The translations under genes and the position numbers were made by a program. 6,682 bases of DNA from Lachnospiraceae bacterium (GTDB lineage Bacteria; Bacillota_A; Clostridia; Lachnospirales; Lachnospiraceae). Below, piece after piece: positions 6,087 to 6,682 of the stretch. Under the pieces are notes generated by a model, which was not told the origin of the DNA, searched no databases, and worked only from the letters and a program-made list of their open reading frames with translations. The stretch lies in assembly GCA_017996675.1 (NCBI GenBank), contig JAGOGN010000083.1:1-6682 (forward strand). The letters run 5' to 3'. Positions within the stretch are counted from its first letter, which is position 1. Every line of letters begins with the position of its first letter.

Positions 6087-6668
6087 TATCAGTATAAAAA
6101 AATTAAAATCGTACCAAAACATTCGTATGAGGTGATCAGAAACTGTTCAAAATGCGGATGTAAAATGAATTATGTAAATACGGGAAGATTTCGCGTGAAT
6201 GCAAATGGAAGAAGAATCGACGTTTGGTTAATTTATCAATGTGAGAAATGTAAACATACGCTCAACTTATCCATTTATGAACGTGTAAATCCAGAAATGA
6301 TTCCAGGGGATGAGTACAAGAAATTTTTAGCTAACGATGAAGAATGCGCGCTAGAATATGGAACTAACTATCCGTTATTTGCAAAAAACAAAGCTCAGAT
6401 TTGCGATGAGAAAATTGAATACCTCATAAAAGAGGAGATTGTTCCTCAAAAAGAAAACTTGGAGAGTACAATTTTCCATATCGAAAATTTGCTTGCAAAA
6501 AAAATCAGAACAGATAAATTTGTATCAGAATTGCTGGGACTGAGTCGTTCTAAAATACAGGAATATGTTCGTGAAGGAAAAATAAGCGAATTTGATAAAT
6601 ACATTTCAGACTTTATAGAAATTCAGACTTGTATTGAAAAAATGAGTGAGGCCACACTAGAAGCATAA
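6081..6668 (+). CDS. DUF1062-type protein, zinc-ribbon-like and S4-like
   Basis: A 195-aa protein matching the DUF1062 pattern as I recognise it; its function is unknown. The N-terminal third has C22-x2-C25 and C54-x2-C57, a spacing typical of a zinc ribbon, with strand-like sequence between (RFRVNANGRRIDVWLIYQC). The middle is charged and probably helical. The region 142-168, IRTDKFVSELLGLSRS followed by KIQEYVREGKI, closely resembles the S4 RNA-binding motif found in pseudouridine synthases and ribosomal protein S4. RNA binding, perhaps at the ribosome, is therefore a reasonable inference. There is no signal peptide or membrane segment. AGGGAG (6068-6073) seven bases upstream supports ATG 6081. 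The gene sits alone behind the second leader module and ends inside a hairpin. Confidence 0.83.
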   Translation: MCYQYKKIKIVPKHSYEVIRNCSKCGCKMNYVNTGRFRVNANGRRIDVWLIYQCEKCKHTLNLSIYERVNPEMIPGDEYKKFLANDEECALEYGTNYPLFAKNKAQICDEKIEYLIKEEIVPQKENLESTIFHIENLLAKKIRTDKFVSELLGLSRSKIQEYVREGKISEFDKYISDFIEIQTCIEKMSEATLEA

Positions 6669-6682
6669 CTAGTGAGGCCTTA
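6647..6682 (+). terminator. Probable terminator hairpin, cut by window end
   Basis: AGGCC (6649-6653) and CACTAG (6655-6660) pair with CTAGTG (6669-6674) and GGCCT (6676-6680). There is one A.A mismatch, an 8-base loop, and a possible extension at 6647-6648/6681-6682. The TAA stop of the DUF1062-type gene is in the loop. The T-run expected of a terminator would lie beyond the window, so this is a likely, not certain, terminator. Confidence 0.65.

Overview
This is an AT-rich window with strong Shine-Dalgarno sites, good sigma-A type promoters and intrinsic terminators. It looks like a low-GC Firmicute, most likely of class Clostridia. The FMN-riboswitch-controlled ribD-ribE-ribBA-ribH order and the two downstream families (CD3324-like and DUF1062) fit that placement. 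The genus cannot be fixed from the sequence. All convincing genes are on the + strand.

Positions 1-1674 hold the 3' part of a c-di-GMP signalling protein (PAS, then GGDEF, then EAL). Its reading frame is open to the left edge, so the true start lies outside the window. Positions 1698-5414 form the riboflavin operon. It has a good promoter (1698-1726), an FMN riboswitch aptamer (about 1744-1860), an intrinsic terminator (1875-1909) and a second small hairpin that holds the ribD ribosome-binding site (1925-1951). The four genes ribD, ribE, ribBA and ribH follow. Together they make riboflavin from GTP and ribulose 5-phosphate, apart from the pathway phosphatase step. The riboswitch should shut the operon when FMN is plentiful.

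Positions 5415-6682 hold two small monocistronic units built to one plan. Each has an extended -10 promoter, an 8-codon upstream ORF ending Thr-Ala-stop, and a hairpin with a GGCTAT/ATAGCC core that begins at the upstream ORF's stop codon. Each then has a second pairing that can cover the start region of the main gene, the main gene itself, and a hairpin terminator whose 5' arm lies inside the end of that gene. The first unit encodes a 99-aa CD3324-like helix-turn-helix protein. The second encodes a 195-aa DUF1062-type protein with an N-terminal zinc-ribbon-like CxxC pair and a C-terminal segment resembling an S4 RNA-binding motif. The repeated leader, with a compensatory base-pair change between copies, is the most interesting item here. 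It looks like a ribosome-sensing translational switch used at two adjacent loci; function is inferred, not shown.
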